Of a DNA stretch of 6,965 nucleotides, positions 1-6,251 are shown piece by piece (the first letter of the stretch is position 1; each line of letters opens with the position of its first letter). Location of the stretch: the NCBI GenBank assembly GCA_913053815.1, contig CAJXGK010000095.1:1-6965 (forward strand), in the 5' to 3' direction. A program made the translations under genes and the position numbers. This DNA is from an uncultured Rhodanobacteraceae bacterium. Its GTDB lineage: Bacteria; Pseudomonadota; Gammaproteobacteria; Xanthomonadales; Rhodanobacteraceae. The notes under the pieces were generated by a model. The model ran no database searches. It was not told the origin of the DNA and saw nothing but the letters and a program-made list of their open reading frames with translations.

Positions 1-1685
1 AGAAAGCGGAAAAAGCCCTGATCGACAGTGAAATCCGGCTTCGTGATTTTGCCAAGGTGTCCTCGGACTGGTTCTGGGAGATGGGGCCGGACCTGAAATT
101 TACCTATTTTTCCCATCGCATGAAGGACGTGATCGGCATCGATCCGGAAACATTTATCGGCAAAACCCGCAGGAAAGTGGCGGCGACGGAAAAAAGGGGC
201 CAATCATCCGAAGGAATTGAGGCTAACCTGAAAGACATGGAAGCGCGCCGGCCTTTCCGTAATTTCGTTTATTTACTGAAAAGCGAAGGTGGCGAGACCA
301 AGACCATCAGCATCAACGGCATGCCGATTTTCGACGAAAACGGCACTTTCCTGGGCTACCGGGGCACCGGCACCGACCTTACCGAAACCCGGGCGGCGGA
401 AGCGCGGGCGGAAGAGGGGCGGACGCACTTGGTAAACGCCGTCGAATCCATTCCCGAAGGGTTCGTCCTTTACGGCCCTGACGACAAACTGATCCTCTGC
501 AACGGCAAGTTCAGGGAAATCTACCAATACACCGACGAAGACCTGAAACCGGGCGTCACCTTCGACGAACTTATCCGGCTGGATAACGACCGGGGCATAG
601 TCGCCAAAACCGATACCGGCGGCGAATATCTGGAACGCCGCCGCCAGGCATGGAAAACCCATGTCGAACCGATGGAACTTCAACTAACCGACGGACGCTG
701 GATAATCATCCGCGACCATCTGAGCGAAGACGGAAGCCACGTCTGCACCCATACCGATATTTCCATCCGCAAAATGGTGGAAGAACAATTCAAGGCCAGC
801 GAAAGGCAACTGCGCGATATTCTGGAAGCCAGCCCAATCGCCGTCGGCGTCACCCAAGTGGACGATACGACGCTTATTTTCGGCAATTCGCGGCTGGCTG
901 AATTGTTCGGCATTGCGCCGGCAGACCTTATCGGCTGCGATGCCACGGAGTTGATGCTCAACCCGGAAGAACACAAGATCATTCTCAAGGCGGTCGCCAA
1001 ACGGGGCAACCTGCGCGACATGGAAGTGGAGAGGACGCACCAGGACGGCTCGCGATTCTCGGTGCTGCTATCCGTCGACATTATCCAGTTCGAAGGCAAG
1101 CAAGCCGCCCTCTGGTGGGCATACGACATCACCGAACAGAAACAAATCAGGGCGCAGCTGGCGGTTTTCGCCAACCGCGACGCCCTGACCGGGCTCGCCA
1201 ACCGCCGCCTGTTTCAAGATCACCTGTCACACGCCCTTGCCCGGGCGCGCCGCAAGGCAAAGGCCGGGGCGCTTCTTTATGTGGACCTGGACGGCTTCAA
1301 GCAGGTCAACGACAGCCACGGCCACGAACACGGCGACTGGGTGCTGACCGAGATCGCCCAGCGGATCACCGACTGTGTCCGTGAAAGCGATCTTGTTGCG
1401 CGCGTCGGGGGTGACGAATTCATTCTGGTTCTCGAAGAATCCCACGGCCCCGAAGCGGTCGAAGCCATCGCCTGCAAGGTCCTCGATTCCCTCGCCATCC
1501 CTTTCGTTCTAGACGGCGAGGAATCGATCATCGGGGCCAGCATCGGCATCGCTTATTTCGGAACCGAAAGAATAACTCCAGATCAGCTCATTCATCAGGC
1601 CGACTTCGCCATGTACCGGGCCAAACGGGCCGGCCGCGGCTGCCACATGACCTTCGATCCCAAGCTGGACGGCATTGACGCTTGA
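1..1685 (+). CDS. Multi-PAS sensor diguanylate cyclase (GGDEF), 5'-partial
   Basis: This is a probable cytoplasmic sensor enzyme that makes cyclic di-GMP from two GTP. The frame is open from the first complete codon at base 3, and the residues before the GTG at 57 (ending RLRDFAKV) read as part of the same PAS-preceding helix. The true start therefore lies upstream, and the GTG at 57 is not the start. About 560 residues are visible. Three PAS-like domains follow in order: about 40-380 (SSDWFWE type, ending GYRGTGTDLTE), about 425-760 (PAS_7-like, IPEGFVLY) and about 800-1150 (ending WWAYDITEQK). The first two are linked by an Ala/Glu/Arg-rich probable coiled coil. The GGDEF domain covers about 1160-1660, with DALTGLANRR, VDLDGFKQVND and an intact GGDEF at 1407-1421. 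The RESD at 1380-1391 lies five residues upstream, as expected for the inhibitory I-site. No EAL domain follows. Catalytic activity and product feedback are inferred from these motifs; the ligand sensed is unknown. Confidence 0.93.
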   Translation, partial: KAEKALIDSEIRLRDFAKVSSDWFWEMGPDLKFTYFSHRMKDVIGIDPETFIGKTRRKVAATEKRGQSSEGIEANLKDMEARRPFRNFVYLLKSEGGETKTISINGMPIFDENGTFLGYRGTGTDLTETRAAEARAEEGRTHLVNAVESIPEGFVLYGPDDKLILCNGKFREIYQYTDEDLKPGVTFDELIRLDNDRGIVAKTDTGGEYLERRRQAWKTHVEPMELQLTDGRWIIIRDHLSEDGSHVCTHTDISIRKMVEEQFKASERQLRDILEASPIAVGVTQVDDTTLIFGNSRLAELFGIAPADLIGCDATELMLNPEEHKIILKAVAKRGNLRDMEVERTHQDGSRFSVLLSVDIIQFEGKQAALWWAYDITEQKQIRAQLAVFANRDALTGLANRRLFQDHLSHALARARRKAKAGALLYVDLDGFKQVNDSHGHEHGDWVLTEIAQRITDCVRESDLVARVGGDEFILVLEESHGPEAVEAIACKVLDSLAIPFVLDGEESIIGASIGIAYFGTERITPDQLIHQADFAMYRAKRAGRGCHMTFDPKLDGIDA

Positions 1686-1689
1686 ACGC

Positions 1690-1710
1690 CGGCGAATGCC
1701 GCCTTTTCTT
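1690..1710 (+). terminator. Weak candidate intrinsic terminator after the cyclase gene
   Basis: Five bases after the cyclase stop codon, CGGC (1690-1693) and GCCG (1698-1701) can pair around a GAAT loop, and TTTTCTT follows at 1704-1710. One more G-C pair could form past a C-C mismatch. The position and T-run fit a terminator, but the stem of four base pairs is short, so it may be weak or not functional. Confidence 0.3.
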
Positions 1711-1719
1711 ATTACCGCC

Positions 1720-1750
1720 TTATCCCCGCCGGTGGTTTTCCTGTATAGAT
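1720..1750 (+). promoter_or_regulatory. Possible promoter for the adenosyltransferase gene
   Basis: TATAGAT at 1744-1750 resembles a sigma-70 -10 element and lies about 32 bases before the ATG of the adenosyltransferase gene. The best -35 at the right distance is TTATCC at 1720-1725, which is a poor match. This is a hint only, supported by the 96-base gap and the weak terminator just upstream. Confidence 0.2.
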
Positions 1751-1781
1751 ATGACCCTATTTCGAGAAAGCGGGGTGGCGG

Positions 1782-2360
1782 ATGGTCAAGTTGACGCGCA
1801 TTTACACCGGCGGCGGCGACCGTGGCGAAACCTCGCTGGCCGGCGGCAAGCGGGTGGCGAAATCAGGCATGCGCATCGCCGCCATCGGCGCGGTTGACGA
1901 AACGGGCGCCGCCATCGGCGTCGCCCGCCTTTACTGCGAGGGCGGCGAAGACGGCATCCTGGGTCGCATCCAGAATGATCTTTTCGATCTCGGCGCCGAT
2001 CTGGCGACCCCGGAAGGCGCTAGCGCGAAAAGTGACGGCGCTAATAAATCCTCACTTAAAATCACCGTCCTCCAGGTCACCCGGCTTGAAGGGGAAATCG
2101 ACGCCATAAACGAAAACCTGGAACCCTTGAATTCATTTGTCCTGCCGGGCGGCGGCCGGGCGGCGGCCCATCTTCATTTGGCCCGGACGGTGGCGAGGCG
2201 GGCGGAAACGAAAATCGCCGCCCTCGGTGAAACTGAAGCCATAAACGAAGAAGCCCTTCGCTACGCAAACAGGCTGTCGGATCTGCTGTTCGTCCTGGCG
2301 CGAAGGATGAACGGCGACGGCAAGGACGACGTCCTCTGGCGACCGGGGGCCAACGGATGA
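1782..2360 (+). CDS. pduO: PduO-type cob(I)alamin adenosyltransferase
   Basis: This is an ATP:cob(I)alamin (corrinoid) adenosyltransferase that transfers the adenosyl group of ATP to cobalt to form coenzyme B12. The family is cytoplasmic and usually trimeric. Length is 192 residues, normal for the PduO type and unrelated to the CobA/CobO fold. Family motifs run in order: TRIYTGGGDRGETSLAGG (5-22, ATP-binding N-terminal segment), IGAVDETGAAIG (35-46), IQNDLFDLGADLATP (63-77), FVLPGG (119-124), ARTVARRAE (134-142) and RYANRLSDLLFVLAR (160-174). A few positions depart from the commoner forms: AVDET for TVDEL, and Arg126 where Ser or Thr is usual after LPGG. Active-site segments otherwise look intact. 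The start is the ATG at 1782, whose N-terminus fits the family; the G-rich stretch at 1771-1778 is only a poor Shine-Dalgarno. The stop overlaps the ATG of the next small frame (ATGA). No other cobalamin gene is in view, so the role may be de novo synthesis or salvage. Confidence 0.94.
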   Translation: MVKLTRIYTGGGDRGETSLAGGKRVAKSGMRIAAIGAVDETGAAIGVARLYCEGGEDGILGRIQNDLFDLGADLATPEGASAKSDGANKSSLKITVLQVTRLEGEIDAINENLEPLNSFVLPGGGRAAAHLHLARTVARRAETKIAALGETEAINEEALRYANRLSDLLFVLARRMNGDGKDDVLWRPGANG

Positions 2361-2560
2361 CGCAACGCCGCCCCGCGGGCGTTGCGCCGCCGCCGGGCAG
2401 CGTCGAGCGCGCCTATCTGGATGGCCTGGAACGCTGGATGCATGAGCTCTGGGCTCTTGGCCGGAACGTTGTCCTGGTCTGGGCTCCATTGGAAAAGGGC
2501 CTGGAGATTCTTCTGATTCCCCATTACGTGCTGGCCGATTTTGCTTCCGAAGTACTTTAA
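2357..2560 (+). CDS. Small protein of unknown function, doubtful gene
   Basis: I do not recognise this 67-residue frame. Its ATG overlaps the adenosyltransferase stop in an ATGA arrangement, typical of translational coupling, and that is the best argument that it is real. The first 15 residues are Arg/Pro/Ala-rich and are encoded largely by a GC hairpin (2361-2386). The remainder is a mixed hydrophobic/charged stretch with several Trp (ERWMHELWALGRN, then LEKGLEILLIPHYVLADF) that could form one or two amphipathic helices. There is no clear signal peptide or membrane segment. Third codon positions look less GC-rich in the second half, from roughly base 2445. The frame could be a small coupled gene, a gene fragment cut by a junction, or a chance open frame. 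Confidence 0.35.
   Translation: MTQRRPAGVAPPPGSVERAYLDGLERWMHELWALGRNVVLVWAPLEKGLEILLIPHYVLADFASEVL
2361..2386 (+). repeat. Perfect 9-bp GC-rich inverted repeat after the adenosyltransferase stop
   Basis: CGCAACGCC at 2361-2369 is the exact reverse complement of GGCGTTGCG at 2378-2386, with an eight-base loop. It begins directly after the adenosyltransferase stop. No T-run follows, so it is not a classical intrinsic terminator. It could stabilise the mRNA 3' end, take part in Rho-dependent ending, or control access to the overlapping start at 2357. Confidence 0.6.
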
Positions 2561-2584
2561 CGGTCGCCATGCCTTGTGGCCATG

Positions 2585-2590
2585 AAGGCG
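2585..2590 (+). promoter_or_regulatory. Ribosome binding site supporting the thiD start at 2594
   Basis: AAGGCG lies three bases before ATG 2594 (five from the AAGG core), the only good Shine-Dalgarno match among the candidate thiD starts. GTG 2576 and the ATGs at 2582, 2621 and 2630 have no comparable match. Family N-termini would also allow 2621 or 2630, which lie closer to the conserved core. Confidence 0.4.
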
Positions 2591-2593
2591 CTG

Positions 2594-3418
2594 ATGGCTC
2601 CTCTCCACACTAAGCACAGCATGCACCCCATGCCCCTAGCCTCCCCGCCACCCGTAGCACTGACTATCGCCGGCTCAGACTCCGGCGGTGGGGCGGGCAT
2701 TCAGGTGGATCTGAAGACCTTCCAGGCTCGAAACGTTCACGGAACGTGCGTGATCACCGCAGTAACCGCACAGAACACCTGCGGGGTTGAGGCCGTCCAC
2801 CACATTCCCCTGCGCCATATTCGCGCCCAGATTGAGGCGGTGTTTGCAGATTTCCCCGTCACCGCGGTCAAAACCGGAATGCTCGGTCCGGCTCGTGCCG
2901 TGTCTCTGATTGCTAAACAACTCGCCCGGCACCCGCACATTCATCTGATCATCGATCCGGTAATGATCGCTACCAGTGGCGCCCAGCTTCTGGATGAAAC
3001 GGCTATCACGGTATTGCGCCGGCAATTGATTCCTTTGGCCGAAGTGCTGACGCCCAACCTACCGGAGGCTGAAGTCCTCACTGGGCGTAGTATTCGTAAT
3101 CAACGTGACGCCCAAGCCGCCGCTGACGAGCTGCGGGACATGGGGGTGCATACCGTCCTGATCAAAGGTGGACATGGACATGGACGCATCGTCTACGACC
3201 GGCTCTACGACGATCGAGGTAGCCAGGTTTTTGAACATCCCCGCCTCCCCGGCAGAGCTCACGGTACCGGCTGCACACTGGCTGCAGCACTGGCCGCAGA
3301 ACGCGCCAAGGGCATTCCCTTGCGGGAAGCCTGCCGGCACGCCGTCACTTATGTGCAAGACGCGCTACGCCAAGGCTACCGGTTGGGCCACGGTGGGCTT
3401 ACCCTGCTCCGCTGCTGA
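2594..3418 (+). CDS. thiD: Hydroxymethylpyrimidine/phosphomethylpyrimidine kinase ThiD
   Basis: ThiD phosphorylates 4-amino-5-hydroxymethyl-2-methylpyrimidine and then its monophosphate, giving the HMP-PP that ThiE joins to the thiazole in thiamine phosphate synthesis. It is a cytoplasmic ribokinase-fold enzyme. Numbered from ATG 2594 (274 residues), the motifs are LTIAGSDSGGGAGIQ (23-37, substrate-binding N-terminus), VKTGML, IDPVMIATSGAQLL, LTPNLPEAEVL, VLIKGGHGHG (around 188-197) and HGTGC with the anion hole GTG 224-226 and the probable catalytic Cys227. All hallmark elements are present and the length fits. The extra 18-20 N-terminal residues before the core are unusual, so ATG 2630 (262 residues) is a serious alternative. 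The stop is four bases from thpR, suggesting one transcript. No other thi gene or THI-box-like leader is seen nearby, so this is an isolated thiD away from thiCEGH. Confidence 0.95.
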   Translation: MAPLHTKHSMHPMPLASPPPVALTIAGSDSGGGAGIQVDLKTFQARNVHGTCVITAVTAQNTCGVEAVHHIPLRHIRAQIEAVFADFPVTAVKTGMLGPARAVSLIAKQLARHPHIHLIIDPVMIATSGAQLLDETAITVLRRQLIPLAEVLTPNLPEAEVLTGRSIRNQRDAQAAADELRDMGVHTVLIKGGHGHGRIVYDRLYDDRGSQVFEHPRLPGRAHGTGCTLAAALAAERAKGIPLREACRHAVTYVQDALRQGYRLGHGGLTLLRC

Positions 3419-3422
3419 GCCC

Positions 3423-3986
3423 ATGAGCTCACCACACCGCTGTTTTCTGGCCCTGGAACCCGATGCAGCCACCCGTACGGCTCTGGCCAGGCTGTGCCCG
3501 CACGGTGATAGCAGCTGGCAAGCGCTTAACCACGACAGTTTGCATCTGACCTTACGCTTTTATGGCCGTATCGATACGGCCCGCATGAGCCAACTCGGCA
3601 ACAGTCTGCTGCAGCTGGCACGACCCTTGCCTGAGCTGCAGCCCGCAGGAAGTCTGCTGCTCCCCAAACCGGATTGTGCCCGGGTATGGGCTCTGCGCTA
3701 CACCCCAACGCAAGTATGGCAGCGCCTTGCCGACGCGGCTGAACAGCAGGCCCAGGGCTTGGGGCTCGCTGCGGAATCACGCCCCTGGCTACCTCATGTA
3801 AGTCTGGCCCGAGCCCGCGGCTCCGCAACGCTGTCACTGCCCGAACCGGTTCCGGCAGCTGAGGATCCATGTTTCCGGGCTGCCGCCTTGTCCCTGCTTG
3901 AAAGTGTTCCCAGCCCGGAAGGCAGGCGTTATCTATGCCGGGCACGCCGTTTCCTCACAATTTCCATACCAGATGGGCCAACGTGA
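3423..3986 (+). CDS. thpR: RNA 2',3'-cyclic phosphodiesterase (2H family)
   Basis: This is a 2H phosphoesterase of the LigT/ThpR type, which hydrolyses RNA 2',3'-cyclic phosphate ends to 2'-phosphomonoesters and in vitro can join tRNA halves through a 2'-5' bond; it is cytoplasmic. It has 187 residues, as expected. It opens with HRCFLALEPD, matching the family's start. The two catalytic histidine motifs are present: HLTLRF with H41 and T43 (base 3543) and HVSLAR with H125 and S127 (base 3795, preceded by PWLP). The start is ATG 3423, four bases after the thiD stop (TGAGCCCATG). The frame is open further upstream, but that extension lies within thiD and is not family-like. There is no clear Shine-Dalgarno, so translation probably depends on coupling to thiD. 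The physiological substrate of this family in bacteria remains unsettled, and no functional link to thiamine is evident. Confidence 0.92.
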   Translation: MSSPHRCFLALEPDAATRTALARLCPHGDSSWQALNHDSLHLTLRFYGRIDTARMSQLGNSLLQLARPLPELQPAGSLLLPKPDCARVWALRYTPTQVWQRLADAAEQQAQGLGLAAESRPWLPHVSLARARGSATLSLPEPVPAAEDPCFRAAALSLLESVPSPEGRRYLCRARRFLTISIPDGPT

Positions 3987-3999
3987 CTTTCGGCACTAT

Positions 4000-4030
4000 C
4001 GCCAAGCCGACCTGAACGCCAAGGTTGGCG
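4000..4030 (+). repeat. Direct and inverted CGCCAA repeats before the peptidase gene
   Basis: CGCCAA occurs at 4000-4005 and again at 4017-4022. The second copy is followed after GG by its reverse complement TTGGCG at 4025-4030, giving a compact interrupted palindrome. No T-run follows, so a terminator is unlikely. It lies 55 bases before the peptidase ATG and could be an operator or a short hairpin. TTGGCG could also be a poor -35, but I find no good -10 at the right distance. Confidence 0.4.
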
Positions 4031-4075
4031 GTGAAATACGGCTTTATCCTGTATCGCTCAATCCCCGTCATCTAC

Positions 4076-4081
4076 GGAGAG
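4076..4081 (+). promoter_or_regulatory. Ribosome binding site fixing the M13 peptidase start
   Basis: GGAGAG lies three bases before ATG 4085 (five from the GGAG core), a strong Shine-Dalgarno. It decides for ATG 4085 over the in-frame TTG at 4025, which has no ribosome site and would put 20 residues in front of a clear signal peptide. Confidence 0.75.
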
Positions 4082-4084
4082 ACC

Positions 4085-6127
4085 ATGAAACAACTGCATC
4101 TTCGCCCTGCTGTTCTGGCGCTGGGCATAGTACTGAGCTTTGGCGCGAACGCTACTACAACATCCAACACCGTTTTCAACGTTAAGCAGTTGGACAACAA
4201 AGTGAGCGCCTGCGTCAATCTCAATCAGTTTGTCAATGCCAAATGGATTGCCGCCAACCCCATCCCGGCCGACAAGACCCGCTGGGGTGCGTTTGACGAG
4301 CTGCGGGAGAAATCACTTGAGGTGCAGAAGCAGATCGTTGTCGCGGCGGCACAACATGCTAATCAAGCCCAACCCGGCTCGATCAAACAAAAAATCGGCT
4401 GGCTCTATGAAAGTGGCATGAATACGGCCGCCATCGACAAGGCCGGCCTGCAACCGCTACAGCCGGAACTGCAGGCGATCAAACAGATCATGACCCCGCC
4501 GCAACTACTGACCTATATCTACCAAAGCTTTGCTAAAGGTCAGGGTGGCTTGTTCGCCTTCGGCGCCGGGGCTGACTACAAGAACGCCAAAATGCAGATT
4601 GGCTATGCCTTCCAGGGCGGTCTGGGCCTGCCCACCCCGGCTTATTACAGCCAGCCTGCACACGCCAAGATTCGCGCGGCCTATCGCAACTACATGCGGA
4701 AACTACTGGAATTGAGCGGCGTACCGGCCAGCCGCGCTACCCGTCAGGCAGGCTGGATCATGGCCTTCGAGACCCGCTTGGCCCGATCTTCGCTAAGCCG
4801 CCTTGAACTGCGCAAACCGCTCAACCAGTACCATTTTGTTAGCGTGGCCGAGGCGGACAAGATCACCCCCAACTTTTCCTGGAAGACATTCATTGCTACG
4901 CAGGGCGTCAACGTGGGCAAAGGCTTTTCGCTCTCCCAGCCGAAGTTTTTCGCCGAGCTCAGCCGGATGATTGCTGAAGTGCCGATTTCACACTGGCGCG
5001 CCTACCTACGTTTTCATGCCCTGTCCGCCGCCGCCCCCTATCTTTCGAAACCATTTATTCAAACCCGTTTTGGCTTCTACAACAAGACCCTCAATGGTCA
5101 GCCGCAGATGCGGCCCCGCTGGAAACGGGTGCTGGGCACTATCAATGGCCAAATGGGCATGGCTTTGGGTGAGCTCTACGTGGCCAAGACCTTTTCTCCC
5201 GAGGCCAAGAAACGGGCCCTGGTCATGGTCAATAACCTACATATCGCCCTCCGCGAACACATCGAAAATGTTGCCTGGATGAGCGCGGCTACCAAGGCTA
5301 AAGCCATGGAAAAATGGCAGTCTCTGCTACCCAAAATCGGCTACCCCAACCACTGGCGCAGCTGGAATGGCCTGAAGATCCAGCCTGACAATTACTATGC
5401 CAATGTCGAACGGGCGACCCGCTTCAACTACGACTATGACCTCGCCAAGATCGGCAAGCCGACCAATCGCCAGGAATGGGGAATGACTCCGCAAACCATC
5501 AACGCCTATTACAACCCGACCAACAACACCATCAACTTTCCGGCCGCGATCCTGCAACCGCCGTTCTTCTATGCCAACGGTGATGATGGTATCAACTACG
5601 GTGGAATCGGTGCGGTCATCGGTCACGAAATGACTCACGGCTATGACGATCAGGGCAGCCAATTTGATGCCCAGGGCAATCTCCACAACTGGTGGACCAA
5701 GGCTGACCGTAAGGCTTTTGAGGCCCGTACGGCCAAACTGGTCAAACAGTTTGACGCCTATTCGCCCCTACCTGGCTTGCATGTCAATGGCAAACTTACT
5801 CTGGGTGAAAACATTGCCGATCTTGGCGGGCTGAATATTGCCTACACCGCCCTGCAGAATGTGATGCATGCCCAGCCCGGACTGGCCCACGAAAAGATCA
5901 ACGGCTATACCGAGGATCAGCGTTATTTCATGAGCTGGGCCCGGGTCTGGCGCGGCTCGGTACGCCCGGCACGGGAAAAAGTGCTGCTGAATGTCGACCC
6001 CCATTCCCCGGCAGGATTCCGGGCCATTGGTGCGCCATCGAATATGCCGGCGTTCTGGAAAGCTTTTCACTGCAAACCGGGCCAGCCGATGGTGCGCTCA
6101 GGCAGCAAAGACATCGTGATTTGGTAA
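4085..6127 (+). CDS. pepO: Secreted M13 zinc metallopeptidase (PepO/neprilysin family)
   Basis: This is an oligopeptide endopeptidase of the M13 (neprilysin/PepO) family, predicted to act in the periplasm or outside the cell. It has 680 residues, typical for bacterial members. The N-terminus is a classical Sec signal peptide: MKQLHLR, a hydrophobic stretch 8-19, then GANA with likely cleavage after Ala23. There is no lipobox. The helical M13_N domain runs to about residue 430 and the catalytic domain follows. Visible are NAYYNP (N473-Y476, substrate-binding strand), HEMTH (zinc ligands H514 and H518, general base E515), GENIAD (third zinc ligand E575, D579), and DPHSP with H640 and R646 nearby. 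The C-terminus FHCKPGQPM...IVIW matches the neprilysin end. C43 and C663 fall at positions that pair in neprilysin, so a disulphide is inferred. The usual CDDFYQY motif reads CVNLNQF. It follows thpR by 98 bases, and the RBS at 4076 supports this start. Confidence 0.96.
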   Translation: MKQLHLRPAVLALGIVLSFGANATTTSNTVFNVKQLDNKVSACVNLNQFVNAKWIAANPIPADKTRWGAFDELREKSLEVQKQIVVAAAQHANQAQPGSIKQKIGWLYESGMNTAAIDKAGLQPLQPELQAIKQIMTPPQLLTYIYQSFAKGQGGLFAFGAGADYKNAKMQIGYAFQGGLGLPTPAYYSQPAHAKIRAAYRNYMRKLLELSGVPASRATRQAGWIMAFETRLARSSLSRLELRKPLNQYHFVSVAEADKITPNFSWKTFIATQGVNVGKGFSLSQPKFFAELSRMIAEVPISHWRAYLRFHALSAAAPYLSKPFIQTRFGFYNKTLNGQPQMRPRWKRVLGTINGQMGMALGELYVAKTFSPEAKKRALVMVNNLHIALREHIENVAWMSAATKAKAMEKWQSLLPKIGYPNHWRSWNGLKIQPDNYYANVERATRFNYDYDLAKIGKPTNRQEWGMTPQTINAYYNPTNNTINFPAAILQPPFFYANGDDGINYGGIGAVIGHEMTHGYDDQGSQFDAQGNLHNWWTKADRKAFEARTAKLVKQFDAYSPLPGLHVNGKLTLGENIADLGGLNIAYTALQNVMHAQPGLAHEKINGYTEDQRYFMSWARVWRGSVRPAREKVLLNVDPHSPAGFRAIGAPSNMPAFWKAFHCKPGQPMVRSGSKDIVIW

Positions 6128-6180
6128 ATCTAACTATTACTACCGCTAGGGCGCTACGGCGTCCCAGCGGTAGATTTACC
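6123..6180 (+). terminator. Extended inverted-repeat structure at the peptidase 3' end
   Basis: The inner stem CTACCGCT (6140-6147) / AGCGGTAG (6166-6173) continues as GGGCGC (6149-6154) against GCG-T-CCC (6159-6165). It has one bulged base on each side and is closed by a C(TACG)G loop, a very stable UNCG-type tetraloop in RNA. An outer perfect 10-base inverted repeat, GGTAAATCTA (6123-6132) / TAGATTTACC (6171-6180), includes the peptidase stop codon and shares TAG with the inner stem. No proper T-run follows (only ATTTACCCCC), so this may be an mRNA-stabilising end, a Rho-independent terminator with a weak tail, or a cruciform-type element. Confidence 0.6.
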
Positions 6181-6251
6181 CCCGCATGGGCACTCTTCGA
6201 AAATTGTAAGAAAACTGTATGCCAAATAGGGGAACAGAACCGTTACGCTGC

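Noticed and set aside
57..59. GTG at 57 as the start of the cyclase gene
   Set aside because: The frame is open back to base 3, the upstream residues continue a typical PAS-preceding helix, and the GTG falls inside the PAS domain with no ribosome site.
273..1201. Several open frames on the - strand and in other + frames across the cyclase gene (for example 680-1201 on the - strand)
   Set aside because: They are antisense or out-of-frame images of a clearly conserved GC-rich gene and have no recognisable family features.
2489..2517. Promoter-like pair TTGGAA / TCTGAT upstream of thiD
   Set aside because: Each hexamer matches the consensus at only four of six positions, and such pairs occur by chance; nothing else supports it.
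2133..2626. Overlapping - strand frames (2133-2570 and 2261-2626) across the unresolved stretch
   Set aside because: Low-complexity Arg/Pro-rich or patternless translations, overlapping the adenosyltransferase gene antisense, with no family resemblance or convincing ribosome site. I also looked for the divergent rubredoxin gene sometimes found beside thiD and did not see its CxxC motifs.
3170..3185. GGACAT tandem repeat within thiD
   Set aside because: Fewer than three copies and explained by the KGGHGHG segment of ThiD; not evidence of phase variation.
3168..3422. An upstream extension of thpR beginning MDMDMD
   Set aside because: It lies wholly inside thiD in another frame. The repeated Met-Asp comes from a short GGACAT repeat (3170-3185) that encodes the Gly-His-Gly-His of ThiD, and family proteins start at ATG 3423.
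4025..4084. TTG 4025 as start of the M13 peptidase
   Set aside because: It would add 20 residues before a clear signal peptide and lacks a ribosome site, whereas ATG 4085 has a strong one.
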